Assembly (NCBI GenBank): GCA_018266075.1 | Contig: JAFEBB010000011.1 | Span: 93,728-157,727, forward strand | DNA from: Deltaproteobacteria bacterium | GTDB lineage: Bacteria; Myxococcota; Myxococcia; Myxococcales; SZAS-1 | Direction of reading: 5' to 3' | DNA: 64,000 bases | Made by a program: the position numbers and the translations under genes | Shown here: one piece after another, positions 1 through 10,378 of the stretch | Position numbering within the stretch: position 1 is the first letter of the stretch | Layout: the number at the start of each line of letters is the position of its first letter | The notes under the pieces: generated by a model | What the model was told of the DNA's origin: nothing | What the model saw: the letters and a program-made list of their open reading frames with translations, nothing else | Database searches by the model: none

Positions 1-37
1 GCGGTGGCGCGGGCGTCGCGGAGCTCGGTGGGCTCGC

Positions 38-41
<4 letters not shown>
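1..41 (-). CDS. Start of an unidentified gene, cut by the window edge
   Basis: A GTG at 41-39 overlaps the TGA of the acyl-CoA dehydrogenase gene (40-38) in a GTGA arrangement and opens a reading frame that stays open for the 13 codons left in the window (MSEPTELRDARAT). The 4-bp stop/start overlap is typical of translational coupling, as at other junctions in this window. No Shine-Dalgarno sequence is obvious. Too little is visible to name a product; it may not be a gene. Confidence 0.35.
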
Positions 42-1723
<1,682 letters not shown>

Positions 1724-1729
1724 GGGCGC

Positions 1730-1758
1730 AGTGTAGTCGCGCGCGCGCGCTTGGACAG
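1730..1758 (-). promoter_or_regulatory. Weak promoter-like element, possible leaderless start
   Basis: Read on the minus strand, CTGTCC (1758-1753) and TACACT (1735-1730) are separated by exactly 17 bases and end 6 bases before the ATG of the acyl-CoA dehydrogenase gene. Matches to the sigma-70 consensus are 3/6 and 4/6. If used, transcription would begin at or next to the ATG, which fits the lack of a Shine-Dalgarno sequence. This is inference from spacing only. Confidence 0.2.
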
Positions 1759-1781
1759 CCCCAGCCGCTCAACCGACACGC

Positions 1782-1804
1782 TCCTTGTCGGCCAACGACA
1801 AGGA
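1782..1804. promoter_or_regulatory. Perfect 9-bp inverted repeat, 5-base loop
   Basis: TCCTTGTCG (1782-1790), loop GCCAA, CGACAAGGA (1796-1804). It lies about 60-80 bases upstream of the acyl-CoA dehydrogenase start. No T-run follows on either strand, so a classical intrinsic terminator is unlikely; operator or mRNA hairpin are both possible. Confidence 0.45.
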
Positions 1805-1824
1805 CCCTGACCGTCATGCTCCTT

Positions 1825-1846
1825 GATGGTTTGAGCTCAAACCATC
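1825..1846. promoter_or_regulatory. Perfect 22-bp palindrome after the lipoprotein stop codon
   Basis: GATGGTTTGAG joined directly to its reverse complement CTCAAACCATC, with no loop. It begins one base after the stop codon of the minus-strand lipoprotein gene (1848) and about 100 bases upstream of the acyl-CoA dehydrogenase. A loop-free perfect palindrome is more typical of a binding site for a dimeric repressor (TetR type, for instance) than of a terminator; which gene it serves is not clear. Confidence 0.5.
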
Positions 1847-1847
1847 T

Positions 1848-3584
1848 TCAGCGCCAGGCCACTTCCTGCGGCCGCGGGAACGCGAAGAGCACCACGTACT
1901 GGCCCCAGGCCTGGCCCTCCGCGCGCCGGTGGCTCACGGTGATGCAGACGTCGAGCGGACCGGGCTGCAGCAGCTGCTTGGGCAACTCGAAATCCAGCGT
2001 CGAGGTCGTCATCCACAGCCCGGAGAAGGCGCGGCCCTGCTGGACAGCGGCCTGAAGCACGTACTGAAGCGCGGCATCGGGCGCCGCGGCGCCCACGCGC
2101 ACGGCGGTTCGCGCCTGCGCCTGCGCGGCCTCGAGCCCCTGGATGAAGTGTGGCGCCGGCAGCCCGCGGGCGGCGCGCTGGGCGGTAAGGCGCTGGGCGA
2201 GCGTGGCTGCCCCATCGTCGACGTCGCGCTCGTCGAAGAGCGTGTACGAGGTGAGCACCGCGCCGAGCCCGTTCTTGCCCAGCGTCACCTGCCCCACCGC
2301 GAGCTGCGCCGCGTCGCGATCGAGGAGCACGGCCCGACCGCTGGGCCGCTCGAGCGTCACCTGCACCAGGCGCGCTGGATCGCGCGTCTGGCCAAGAGCC
2401 GCCGACGCAAACTCGGCGTCGCGAATTTGCCCATCGACGTCCCAGCCCGCGCGCAGGCCGAGCGCGACCTCGTCGGCGAGCGCGGCCTCCGCCTTCCCGG
2501 CCATGGCCGCGAAGTAGTACGGCGCGATCTGGTTGCTCACCGCGCTCTCCTTGTCGGCGAGCACCATGGGCCTGAGCTGTGCGTGCGCGCGGACGGTGTT
2601 CACCTGCACCAAGAGCTGCTGCAGCATCGCCTGCTCGGTGCTGGCCGGGGCCGAAGGCGCCGCGAGCTGCTCCCGCGAGAACGCCAGCGACGCCTTGCCG
2701 CCGGGCCAGCCCACCAGGTCGAGCACGATGGGCCCGAAGATCCTCCCCGGCGGAAAGGCTGCGAGCTCCACGCGTGCTTCGGAATCCGAGGGCAGCACGC
2801 TGCAGGTGAGCGCGAAGTGGGGCAGCGCCACCGACGCGTCGGCGAGGCAGGTGCCGTAGCCATACGGCCCCTGGTTCACCAGCGCCTGCAGCCGGTCGCC
2901 GGGAACGAGGAGCTCGCCACGGAGGGTGATGTGCTGCTGCGCATCGGGCACGCGCGGCCCGGGCTCGAGCCGCACGCGCGGGACGCTCGAGGCCACGAGG
3001 ATGATGATGCGCTTGCCGTCGCGGCCAAACCAGATTCCCGCGGCGCGCGGCCCGGGGCCCACCATCTTCTCCAGCGTGCCGCCGAACTGCTTCGACCACT
3101 GCTCGAAGACCTTGCCCTCGTCGAGCCGGGGCATCTCGCCCGCGCTCCATTGCATCCGCACCTCGGCGCCCACCACGCCGCAACGACCGGTGATGAAGTC
3201 GCGCAGCTCGTCGCTGGGCACGGCGTCCTTCGCAAGCACGAAGCGGCCCAGCTCCCGCGCCGCGCAGTGCATGTCGCCCGTGACCTGGACCCGGCCGCCG
3301 CTCTGGGTGGCGAACGTGTTGAGCGCACCGGTGAACGGGCTGGCGTCGGAATACGGCTCGGCGCCGAAACGCTCCGGCAGCGGACCTTCCATCTTCCACT
3401 GGTCCACCATCACGCCCGGGAGCTCGAGCGCCTCCGGCGGCAGCGGCGTGGCCTTCACCTCTTCGAGGCGGGCCTTGGTGGGAAAGGGGCTCGGCGCCGC
3501 AGGGCTCGATGGCGCCCCGGCCACGGGTGCGGCGACACAGCCTGCTGCCAAGAGGAGCGCGAGAGCAGAAAACCGCAAAAGCAT
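1848..3584 (-). CDS. Predicted lipoprotein with a divergent CAP/SCP-like C-terminal domain
   Basis: A 578-residue exported protein. The start at 3584 is chosen because GGAGGGAATCG sits directly upstream and because translation then begins with a lipoprotein signal ending in the lipobox LLAAGC (Cys about 16). A Pro/Ala-rich tether follows, then a region with CAARELGRFV typical of myxobacterial CAP-type proteins. Near residues 330-480 a stretch beginning VNTVRAHAQLRPM and containing YTLF resembles the CAP/SCP (PF00188) fold, but the usual catalytic-looking His/Glu residues are not evident. Function unknown; probably anchored in the outer membrane. Convergent evidence is weak for any enzyme activity. 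Confidence 0.6.
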   Translation of the reverse strand: MLLRFSALALLLAAGCVAAPVAGAPSSPAAPSPFPTKARLEEVKATPLPPEALELPGVMVDQWKMEGPLPERFGAEPYSDASPFTGALNTFATQSGGRVQVTGDMHCAARELGRFVLAKDAVPSDELRDFITGRCGVVGAEVRMQWSAGEMPRLDEGKVFEQWSKQFGGTLEKMVGPGPRAAGIWFGRDGKRIIILVASSVPRVRLEPGPRVPDAQQHITLRGELLVPGDRLQALVNQGPYGYGTCLADASVALPHFALTCSVLPSDSEARVELAAFPPGRIFGPIVLDLVGWPGGKASLAFSREQLAAPSAPASTEQAMLQQLLVQVNTVRAHAQLRPMVLADKESAVSNQIAPYYFAAMAGKAEAALADEVALGLRAGWDVDGQIRDAEFASAALGQTRDPARLVQVTLERPSGRAVLLDRDAAQLAVGQVTLGKNGLGAVLTSYTLFDERDVDDGAATLAQRLTAQRAARGLPAPHFIQGLEAAQAQARTAVRVGAAAPDAALQYVLQAAVQQGRAFSGLWMTTSTLDFELPKQLLQPGPLDVCITVSHRRAEGQAWGQYVVLFAFPRPQEVAWR

Positions 3585-3643
3585 CGATTCCCTCCGAAGC
3601 CGCGAGCGTAGCCTGCGCGCGCGCGTTCGACGAGGGAAAGCCG

Positions 3644-4804
3644 CTACCCGATAAAGCTCTCCATGTAGTTCGGATCCTCGAGGTCCACGGCGGCCGCCGT
3701 GAAGTGCAGCGTGCCGAAGGTGTCGAGCATCACCGCGAGCTCGTCGGTGCGCGTGGCGCCGATGCTCTTCTCGTACGCGCCGGGGTGCGGGCCGTGCGGA
3801 ATGCCTGCCGGGTGGAACGACATCGAGCCCGGGCCCACGCCGCGCCGCGAGGTGAAGTTTCCGCTCACGTAGAGGATGAACTCGTCCACGTCCACGCTGG
3901 AGTGGGGGTACGGGCAGGGAATCGCCTCGGGGTGGAAGTCCACCACGCGCGGCACGAAGCTGCAGATGAGCGCGCCGCGCGTCGCGAACGTGCCGTGCGA
4001 GTCCGGCGGTAGGTGCACCTGACCGGCGCGCGGCTGGAAGTTCAAGATGGGCAGCGCGAACGGGTACACCGAGCCGTCCCAGCCCACGACGTCCAGCGGG
4101 TTGTGGTCGAACGTGTAGCCGTGGAAGGCGCCGTTGCGCTTCACCACCAGCTTGCGGATGTTCTCGTCGAGCGGGCCCTTGAACTCCGGGCGCCGGAAGT
4201 CGCGGTGGCAGAGCGGCGCGTCCATCTTCAGCTGGCCCACGTCGTTCCGCCACTGCTTGGGCAAGTGCAGCGCGCCCAGGCACTCGATCGACAGCCAGCG
4301 CTGCTCCACGCCCTTGTCGGGAATGAAGCGATGAATCAGCGCGCGCGGCACGGCCACGTAGTCGTGCTGCTCGAAGCGCACGTCGCCCAGGATCGTCCGC
4401 AGCGTGCCCGAGCCCTTCTGGATGAAGAAGAGATCGTCGGCGTCGCCGTTGGCGAAGTAGACGGGATCCGGCTCGGTGGGCGCGAGCATCCCGAGCACCA
4501 CGTCGTCGTTGAAGATGTACGGAACGCGCGCGCTCACCGCCGGACCGCTCGGCAGCTTCGCGTCCTGGCTCTTCACGTGGCGCTTGAGCAGCGGCCGCCC
4601 TTCGACGGCCTTCGGCAACTTCCAGCCGTGCTCGGCCTTGCCCGCGTGCACCGCCTGCGGCCGGTGCTGGTGGTACATGATCGTGTACGGCGCGAGGAAC
4701 GCTTCACGCGTGAAGCACTCCTCGTAGAGCAGGTTGCCGCTCTCGTCCTTGAAGGCGATGTGGTGCTTGCGCGGGATCTTTCCCAAGGCGATGCGGTCGA
4801 GCAT
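3644..4804 (-). CDS. hmgA: Homogentisate 1,2-dioxygenase
   Basis: Opens the ring of homogentisate to give maleylacetoacetate, using Fe(II) and O2 in the cytoplasm. The 386-residue cupin protein is close to the usual length for bacterial members. Candidate iron ligands are H301 and E308 (in PYPHSSVDVDEF) and H337 (in AGIPHGPHPG). Other family landmarks are FFIQKGSG (126-133) and LPILNFQPRAGQVHLP (251-266). It is the last of four minus-strand genes fahA-maiA-hpd-hmgA that carry out 4-hydroxyphenylpyruvate to fumarate plus acetoacetate. It lies 68 bases after hpd, the only sizeable gap in the set, with a small TTGATC-AC-GATCAA repeat (4863-4876) overlapping the hpd stop. Confidence 0.93.
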   Translation of the reverse strand: MLDRIALGKIPRKHHIAFKDESGNLLYEECFTREAFLAPYTIMYHQHRPQAVHAGKAEHGWKLPKAVEGRPLLKRHVKSQDAKLPSGPAVSARVPYIFNDDVVLGMLAPTEPDPVYFANGDADDLFFIQKGSGTLRTILGDVRFEQHDYVAVPRALIHRFIPDKGVEQRWLSIECLGALHLPKQWRNDVGQLKMDAPLCHRDFRRPEFKGPLDENIRKLVVKRNGAFHGYTFDHNPLDVVGWDGSVYPFALPILNFQPRAGQVHLPPDSHGTFATRGALICSFVPRVVDFHPEAIPCPYPHSSVDVDEFILYVSGNFTSRRGVGPGSMSFHPAGIPHGPHPGAYEKSIGATRTDELAVMLDTFGTLHFTAAAVDLEDPNYMESFIG

Positions 4805-4872
4805 GGCGTCTCCCTGCTGTGGGCCGTCGTTCTAGCCCGCTCGCAGCGCGTGCCAAGCGGACTTGATCACGA

Positions 4873-6024
4873 TCAAACGCGGCCTTCCTTCTGCTGCTCG
4901 CGCTCGATGCTCTCGAAGAGCGCGCGGAAGTTCCCGGCGCCGAAGCCCTGGCCGCCCTGGCGCTGGATGATCTCGTAGAAGAACGGGCCGGCGTCGGCCT
5001 GCTTGTAGAGGCCGGCGGCGTCCTTCAAGAAGATCTGGAGCATGTACTCGCCCTTCTTCTCACCGTCGACGAGGATCTCCAGGTTCTGCAGATCCTTCAT
5101 GTCCTCGTGCAACGTGATGCCGAGCTTCTCGAGGCGCTTGGGGAGCAATTCGTAGTAGCTGCCGGGCGTGGGCATGAACTCCACGCCGCGCGCGCGCATC
5201 GCCTTCACCGAAGCGAGGATGTCCTTCACCTCGATGGCCACGTGCTGCACGCCGTCGCCGCGGAGGTCCTCGTTGAAGAGGTTGATCTGGCTGGCCTTGA
5301 AGAGCGGGCGCATGGGCTCGTTGTTGGCGAACTTCACCTTGGCCGACTTCTCGATCATCACGATGGAGCGCAGGCCCGAGCCCTTGTCCACCTTGCCGTT
5401 CACGTCGCTGGTGTGGAACTCCACGTCCCAGAACTTCTCCATGCCCAGCACATGCTCCATCCACAGGAGCGCGGGCTTCATGGTCTGGAAGTTCGAGGTG
5501 ACGTGGTCGAAGTGGAGGATCTCGAGCGCGTTCTTGCCGCCCTTGGGCTGGGCGTAGGTCTTGAAGCCCGGGAAGAACTCCTTGAAGCCCTTGCGCTCGA
5601 AGAAGCGGAAGGTGCAATCACCAAACGGGGTGGTGATGCTGAACATCGACAGGGTGCCGCCGCCCTCGTCCTTATAAGTTTGAATGTCGCTGATCGGCGT
5701 CGAGCCGCGCTGCTCGAGGACGCTGAATGCCTTCTGGATATCCTCAACTTCAAAGTTCAAGGTACCGATACCGGCCGGGTGCTTCTTGAGCCAGCGCGCG
5801 GCGCGGCCGCCCTCGCCCACCGGGTGCGAGACGAGCACCTTGGCCTCGCCAGCCTGGAAGAGCACCGAGTGCTGCTTGCCGGCCTTGTCGAGCTCGGGCG
5901 TGCTCTCGCCGATCTCGGCGAAGTCCATCTTGTCCACGTAGAAGCGCCGCGAGCGCTCGATGTCGCGCACGTAGTAGTGAACCGAGTCCAACCGCTTGAG
6001 ACCGAAAGATTCGAGCTTGGGCAT
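4873..6024 (-). CDS. hpd: 4-hydroxyphenylpyruvate dioxygenase
   Basis: Converts 4-hydroxyphenylpyruvate to homogentisate with Fe(II) and O2. The 383-residue protein has the two-domain vicinal-oxygen-chelate fold; the iron ligands of the family are all present as H174 (HFDHVTSN), H261 (GVQHVAIEV) and E351 (PFFYEIIQRQ), and the C-terminal GFGAGNFRALFESIE helix is intact. It starts 9 bases after the maiA stop, so the two are probably one transcript. Two short AT-rich codon patches (around 5668-5685 and 5745-5775) stand out from the very GC-rich remainder of the gene. Confidence 0.96.
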   Translation of the reverse strand: MPKLESFGLKRLDSVHYYVRDIERSRRFYVDKMDFAEIGESTPELDKAGKQHSVLFQAGEAKVLVSHPVGEGGRAARWLKKHPAGIGTLNFEVEDIQKAFSVLEQRGSTPISDIQTYKDEGGGTLSMFSITTPFGDCTFRFFERKGFKEFFPGFKTYAQPKGGKNALEILHFDHVTSNFQTMKPALLWMEHVLGMEKFWDVEFHTSDVNGKVDKGSGLRSIVMIEKSAKVKFANNEPMRPLFKASQINLFNEDLRGDGVQHVAIEVKDILASVKAMRARGVEFMPTPGSYYELLPKRLEKLGITLHEDMKDLQNLEILVDGEKKGEYMLQIFLKDAAGLYKQADAGPFFYEIIQRQGGQGFGAGNFRALFESIEREQQKEGRV

Positions 6025-6033
6025 GGGGATTTC

Positions 6034-6699
6034 CTATTTCTTTTCAGCAGGAGGCGTATCGGGCTGGTTGTCGGCGTGGGCCGACTTGAACGCGGGCAGC
6101 GCGCAGAGCGCCGCGTCGATGCGCGCCAGCGTGGGGAAAGGCGCCAGGTCTACTTTGAAGCGCCGGGCGCTATACATTTGAGGAACGAGATAGAAGTCGG
6201 GCAGCGTCACCGAGTCGCCCACGCAGTACTTGCCGGCGAGCGGCTTCACCGACGTCTCCATCCCGCGGAGCCCGCGCTCGAGCCACTCGCGGGCCCAGTT
6301 CGCGTCCGAGTGCTCGACGCCGCCCGCGAGCTCCTTCACCTTCTTGAGCACGGCCGCGTTCTGCAGCGGCTGGATGCCGGAGTTCACGATCTCCGCGAGC
6401 ATGCGCGTCTGCGCGCGCAGGAACGGGTCCTTCGGAAGGATCGACGGGTTGGGAATGGTCTCGTCGAGGTACTCGATAATCGCCATCGACTGCGCGAGCC
6501 GCTTGGTCTGGCCGCCCTCTTCCCACTCCAGCAGCGGCACCTGCGACATCGCGTTCTTCACCTGGTAGTCGGGCTTGTACTGCTCGCCGCCGTCCTTGAT
6601 GAGGTTCACGGCGACGTAGTCCCACTTCACGCCCTTGTGGTTCAAGGCGATGCGCACGCGCCAGCTCGAGCTCGAGCGCCAGTAGCCGTAGAGCTTCAT
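6034..6699 (-). CDS. maiA: Maleylacetoacetate isomerase, zeta-class GST fold
   Basis: Isomerises maleylacetoacetate to fumarylacetoacetate with glutathione as cofactor. The 221-residue protein has the zeta-GST N-terminal signature followed by AMSQVPLLE and QSMAIIEYLDE. In the active-site loop the usual Ser-Ser-Cys reads as four serines (WRSSSSWRVRIAL, about 7-19), so the Cys seen in animal enzymes is absent, as in some bacterial members. The ATG at 6699 overlaps the fahA stop by 4 bp (ATGA), which fixes the start and indicates coupling. The next gene downstream is hpd. Confidence 0.92.
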   Translation of the reverse strand: MKLYGYWRSSSSWRVRIALNHKGVKWDYVAVNLIKDGGEQYKPDYQVKNAMSQVPLLEWEEGGQTKRLAQSMAIIEYLDETIPNPSILPKDPFLRAQTRMLAEIVNSGIQPLQNAAVLKKVKELAGGVEHSDANWAREWLERGLRGMETSVKPLAGKYCVGDSVTLPDFYLVPQMYSARRFKVDLAPFPTLARIDAALCALPAFKSAHADNQPDTPPAEKK

Positions 6700-7673
6700 G
6701 CCTGCACCACCTTCTGGTCGATGCGGCCAAAGATGCTCTTGCCGTCCGGCCCGAGCATCTCGATCTGCACGGTGTCGCCCGGCTTCATGAACGGCGTGAC
6801 GGGCTTGCCGCTCTCGATGGTCTCGATGGTCCGCGCCTCGGCCAGGCAGCTCCAGCCCTTGCTGCGCTCGGCGTTCGAGATGGTCCCCGAGCCGAGGATC
6901 GTCCCCGCGGTGTACGCGCGCGTCTTCGTCAGGTGCTCGATGAGCTGAAAGAAGGAGAAGTGCATCTCCGGGCCGGCGTTGGGCTCGCCCACCAGCTTGC
7001 CGTTGTAGGTCGTGCGCAGCGGCAGGTGCAGGCGGCCGCCGCTCCACGCTGCGCCGAGCTCGTCGGGCGTGACGGCCACGGGCGAGAACGCGGTCGCGGG
7101 CTTGCTCTGAAAGAAACCAAATTGTTTCGCGAGCTCGGTGGGGATGAGGTTGCGGAGCGTCACGTCGTTCGCGATGAGCACCAGCTTCACGAAGGGCGCT
7201 GCCTTGTCGGCAGTGGTGCCCATGGGCGTATCGCCGAGGATGACCGCGACCTCGCTCTCGAAATCCAAACCCCATTCGACATTGCGAAGCGGAATGTCCT
7301 CGGTTGGCGCGAGGAGCACGCCCGAGCCGCCCTGGTACACGAGCGGATCCGTCTCCAGCGTGGGCGGCACCTCGGCGTTGCGCGCCTTGCGCACCAGCCG
7401 CACGTGGTTGAGGAACGCGGAGCCGTCGACCCACTCGTACGCGCGCGGCAGCGGCGCGTGCGCCTGCTTCGGATCGAATGGCTCGCTCTTGGCGGCGCCC
7501 GACTCCAGCTCGGCCGCGAGCGCACGCAGCTTGGGCTCGGCCTCGCTCCAGCGATCGAGCGCGGCCTGGAGGGTGGGCGCGATGGCGCGCGCGTCGGCGT
7601 ACGCGGAGAGCGCGCGGTTGACGACGATCAGCCGTCCGTCGCGCGTGCCGTCCTTGAGGGTTGCCAGCTTCAT
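6696..7673 (-). CDS. fahA: Fumarylacetoacetate hydrolase family protein (fumarylacetoacetase)
   Basis: Expected to cleave fumarylacetoacetate to fumarate and acetoacetate, the final step of tyrosine breakdown. The FAH-fold motifs DFESEVAVILGDTP, VLIANDVTLRN, FFQSKPATAFSP and GTILGSGTISN are present. Start 7673 (325 residues, MKLATLKDGTRDG) is preferred over an in-frame ATG at 7712 because related proteins begin with this conserved stretch; neither has a strong ribosome-binding site. It is the first gene of the operon, so its promoter should lie in the 86 bases before it, or the operon may be read from the kinase gene upstream. GAAAC-N6-GTTTC at 7113-7128 lies in an AT-rich patch within the gene. 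Confidence 0.9.
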   Translation of the reverse strand: MKLATLKDGTRDGRLIVVNRALSAYADARAIAPTLQAALDRWSEAEPKLRALAAELESGAAKSEPFDPKQAHAPLPRAYEWVDGSAFLNHVRLVRKARNAEVPPTLETDPLVYQGGSGVLLAPTEDIPLRNVEWGLDFESEVAVILGDTPMGTTADKAAPFVKLVLIANDVTLRNLIPTELAKQFGFFQSKPATAFSPVAVTPDELGAAWSGGRLHLPLRTTYNGKLVGEPNAGPEMHFSFFQLIEHLTKTRAYTAGTILGSGTISNAERSKGWSCLAEARTIETIESGKPVTPFMKPGDTVQIEMLGPDGKSIFGRIDQKVVQA

Positions 7674-7714
7674 GGTCTTGCGCGCCCCGTGGAGACGGCG
7701 GGCAAGTAACACGC

Positions 7715-7738
7715 GCCCGGGCCGACCTCAACCCGGGC
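7715..7738 (-). terminator. GC-rich hairpin between the kinase gene and fahA
   Basis: GCCCGGG (7715-7721) and CCCGGGC (7732-7738) form a perfect 7-bp stem with a 10-base loop, just after the kinase stop on the minus strand. No U-tract follows, so if it terminates transcription it would be an imperfect or factor-assisted terminator. Confidence 0.4.
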
Positions 7739-7759
7739 TGATGGCGCGGTGCGGCAGCG

Positions 7760-10309
7760 TCACTTGTGGCCTGCCTCGTAGTCCTCGACGGCCTTGCGGA
7801 TGGTGGGCGCGGAGGGGTCGTTGGGGGCCACCATGAGGAACTTCCGGTAGTACACGGCGGCCTCCTCGTTGTGGTTCATGCGCGCGAGGCAGCCGGCCAG
7901 CGCGCGCAGGCCATCCGGGAAGTTCGGGTCGATCTCCACGACGCGCTTGAGGAGCACCAGCGCGCCCTGGTTGTCGCCGGCGCGGAGCTTCGCGTTGCCG
8001 CTCTTGAGGAGCGACACCGCTTCCGGCGAGTGCACGACCTTGCCCGTCGTGCCTGCTTTTCTTTCCGCCTTCAGCTGCTGGTAATGCGCGCTCTGGCTGG
8101 TGAACTGCGCCGTGCGGCGGAGGATCTCCTGGGCCTGGGAGTAGAAGGCGGAACCCTTGGGGATGGCACCGAGCTCGGTGATCATCGTCGGCGACGGGAG
8201 CCCGGCGGTCTCGGCGCGCGACACCACCGACTGCCGCGCGTTCTCGTCCGCGAGGCGCTGCTCCAGGCTGTGCAGCTCGCCGAGCTGGGCGAGCCGGCTG
8301 CGGTTGTCACTGATCGTCTGCCGAACGCGCCCGAGCTCGTGATCGCGGAACTGATTCTCCAGCGTGGCGAGCAGCTCACCGGAGCTCTTGAGTTGCCAGT
8401 CGGGCTTCTCGCGCAGCGCCTTCTGGGCAGCGGGCGCGTAGACCGAGCTGGGCACGGCGCCGGTGAGCGCGGCCTTGTCGTCGGCGTCGCCCTGGCCCAT
8501 CCAGGTGCGAATCAGCGCTTGCCGGAGCGTGGCCTCGCGGCCGGCATAGCTGTGGAGCCCGTCGGCGTCCGCGTCGCCGATGGAGGACTGGTCCTCGAGC
8601 GTGGCGGTGGCCCCCGCGTAGGCCCGGCTGGTGAGCATGGTGCGTGCGGCAAAGAGGACCGGCTCGCGGCCCAGATCGGTGTTCGCGTGCGCCTGGCTGG
8701 CCACGTCGAGCGCGGCCACGATCTCCGCGCGATCGGTGCTGCCCTGGCAGCTGAGCTTCCAGCTCTCGAGCGCGGGCGCCGCCGCCGGCGCGGGCGCGTC
8801 GCGCAGGAGCACGGCGTCGGCGAGCCCGAGGTAGAGCCGGCCCGCGGTGGGCTCGGCGGCGATGGCGGCGACGAGCGCGGTCATGGCGGCGTTGCCGTCG
8901 CCCTGCTCGAGCGCCTGGCGCGCCGCCCAGATGCTCCCGTCCTCGAGGGGCGCCTTGGGCTGGCCATCGCAGACCATGCCCGCGACCACCTTGCCGCCGT
9001 GTCCCGTCGGCGCTGCGGGGGTGGGCGCAGGCGCGGGCGCAGGCGCAGGTGGGGTCGGCGGCGCGATGAGCTTCTTCGTCGCGAGCGCATCGGGCGGAGG
9101 GCCTGGCGTGGGCGGCTCGAAGATCGCCGAGAGCCCGGCCACCACGACGCCCGCCGCGCCCAGGCCCGCGAGCGCGAGCACGATCGGCCGCCGCGAGCGG
9201 TCCTCGACCACGGTGCTCCCGGTCGCGACGACGTCCGGTGCGGTCACGGCGGGCGGCGGCGCGGTGGGCGGCGCGGTCAACGGCTCAGCCTCGACGCTCG
9301 AGTCCATCCGCGGCCAGCGCTCCATCGCGCCGCGGAAGTCGTTGGACACGTTCACCGCCTCGCCGGCCAGCGCCAGCTCGCCCTCGAAGACGAGCCGCAC
9401 CATGTTGGCGACGTCCGGTGTGCCCAGGCCTGGCGCGCTGCGGGCCACGTGCGCCGCGAGCTCCTCCTGCATCTCCAGCGCGGTCTCGTAGCGGCCCTCT
9501 TGCGAGGCGAGCGCGCGCCGCACGATGGAATCCGACTGCTCGGAGATGTCGGGACAAATCGTTCGCGGGTGCGGGTACTCGCCGAGCACGATCTTTCGCA
9601 GCACGTCGGCCATGGGCCCGCTGAAGGGCAGCCGGCCGGTGAGCATCTCGTAGAGGCAGACGCCGGTGGCGTAGACGTCGGTGCGGCCGTCGAGCTCGCG
9701 CGAGCGCGCCTGCTCGGGCGAGAAGTACACGTACTTGCCCTTGATCACGCCGGTGGCGGTCTTGGTGCGGCCGGGCCGCTCGTCGCCGTAGGCGCGCGCG
9801 ATGCCGAAGTCGACGAGCTTCACCTCGCCTTCGAAAGAGAGCATCACGTTCTGCGGCGAGATGTCCCGGTGCACGATGCGCATCGGCTTGTGGCTCGCGT
9901 CGGTGCGGGTGTGCGCGTGGTGCAGGCCCTTGCACATCTCGAGGGCGATCAAGCACGCGTACGCCTCGGGCATGCGGCGGCCCTGCTCGGCGAGGCGATC
10001 CAGAAGGTCCGCGAGGCTGCGGCCGTGGACGAACTCGAGCGCCAGGTAGGGCTCGCCGTCCACCTCGTCGACGTCGAGCACCTGGACGATGTTGCCGTGG
10101 TTGAGCCCCGCGGCGATGCGCGCCTCTTCGAGGAACATCTCCTTGAAGCGCGCGTCGGCGGCGTGGGTGCGGAGGATCTTCTTGATCACCACGGTGCGGG
10201 TGATGCCCGCGCCGCTCACCTGCTCGGCGCGCCACACCTCGGCCATGCCGCCGCTGCCCAGCTTGCCCAGCAAGCGGTAGCGGCCGAAACTCTGGGAATC
10301 GGACGGCAC
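7760..10309 (-). CDS. Membrane Ser/Thr protein kinase with TPR-like C-terminal region
   Basis: An 849-residue eukaryotic-type kinase. The kinase domain spans about 8-290, with glycine loop LGKLGSGGMAEV (14-25), invariant Lys in VVIKK (about 43), HRDISPQN (147-154) and DFG (167-169), so catalysis should be intact. A Pro/Ala-rich linker leads to one membrane helix (about 374-397, LALAGLGAAGVVVAGL), placing the 450-residue C-terminal part outside the cytoplasm. That part is Ala-rich and helical and ends with TPR-like repeats (about 765-845, including ALVLLKRVVEIDPNFPDGLRAL split across helices). Likely a signalling receptor with a protein-interaction sensor; the ligand and targets are unknown. 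Divergent from the small lipoprotein gene at 10379. Confidence 0.92.
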   Translation of the reverse strand: MPSDSQSFGRYRLLGKLGSGGMAEVWRAEQVSGAGITRTVVIKKILRTHAADARFKEMFLEEARIAAGLNHGNIVQVLDVDEVDGEPYLALEFVHGRSLADLLDRLAEQGRRMPEAYACLIALEMCKGLHHAHTRTDASHKPMRIVHRDISPQNVMLSFEGEVKLVDFGIARAYGDERPGRTKTATGVIKGKYVYFSPEQARSRELDGRTDVYATGVCLYEMLTGRLPFSGPMADVLRKIVLGEYPHPRTICPDISEQSDSIVRRALASQEGRYETALEMQEELAAHVARSAPGLGTPDVANMVRLVFEGELALAGEAVNVSNDFRGAMERWPRMDSSVEAEPLTAPPTAPPPAVTAPDVVATGSTVVEDRSRRPIVLALAGLGAAGVVVAGLSAIFEPPTPGPPPDALATKKLIAPPTPPAPAPAPAPTPAAPTGHGGKVVAGMVCDGQPKAPLEDGSIWAARQALEQGDGNAAMTALVAAIAAEPTAGRLYLGLADAVLLRDAPAPAAAPALESWKLSCQGSTDRAEIVAALDVASQAHANTDLGREPVLFAARTMLTSRAYAGATATLEDQSSIGDADADGLHSYAGREATLRQALIRTWMGQGDADDKAALTGAVPSSVYAPAAQKALREKPDWQLKSSGELLATLENQFRDHELGRVRQTISDNRSRLAQLGELHSLEQRLADENARQSVVSRAETAGLPSPTMITELGAIPKGSAFYSQAQEILRRTAQFTSQSAHYQQLKAERKAGTTGKVVHSPEAVSLLKSGNAKLRAGDNQGALVLLKRVVEIDPNFPDGLRALAGCLARMNHNEEAAVYYRKFLMVAPNDPSAPTIRKAVEDYEAGHK

Positions 10310-10378
10310 GCTTCGAGGCTAGCACGCAAGGCACCCGCGCAGACGCCCTTGGTACAGTGCATTCCAGGGAATCCCGAC

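Noticed and set aside
7766..10378. Very long plus-strand frame leading into the small lipoprotein
   Set aside because: The part before 10379 is antisense to the Ser/Thr kinase gene; the genuine start is the ATG before the lipoprotein signal.
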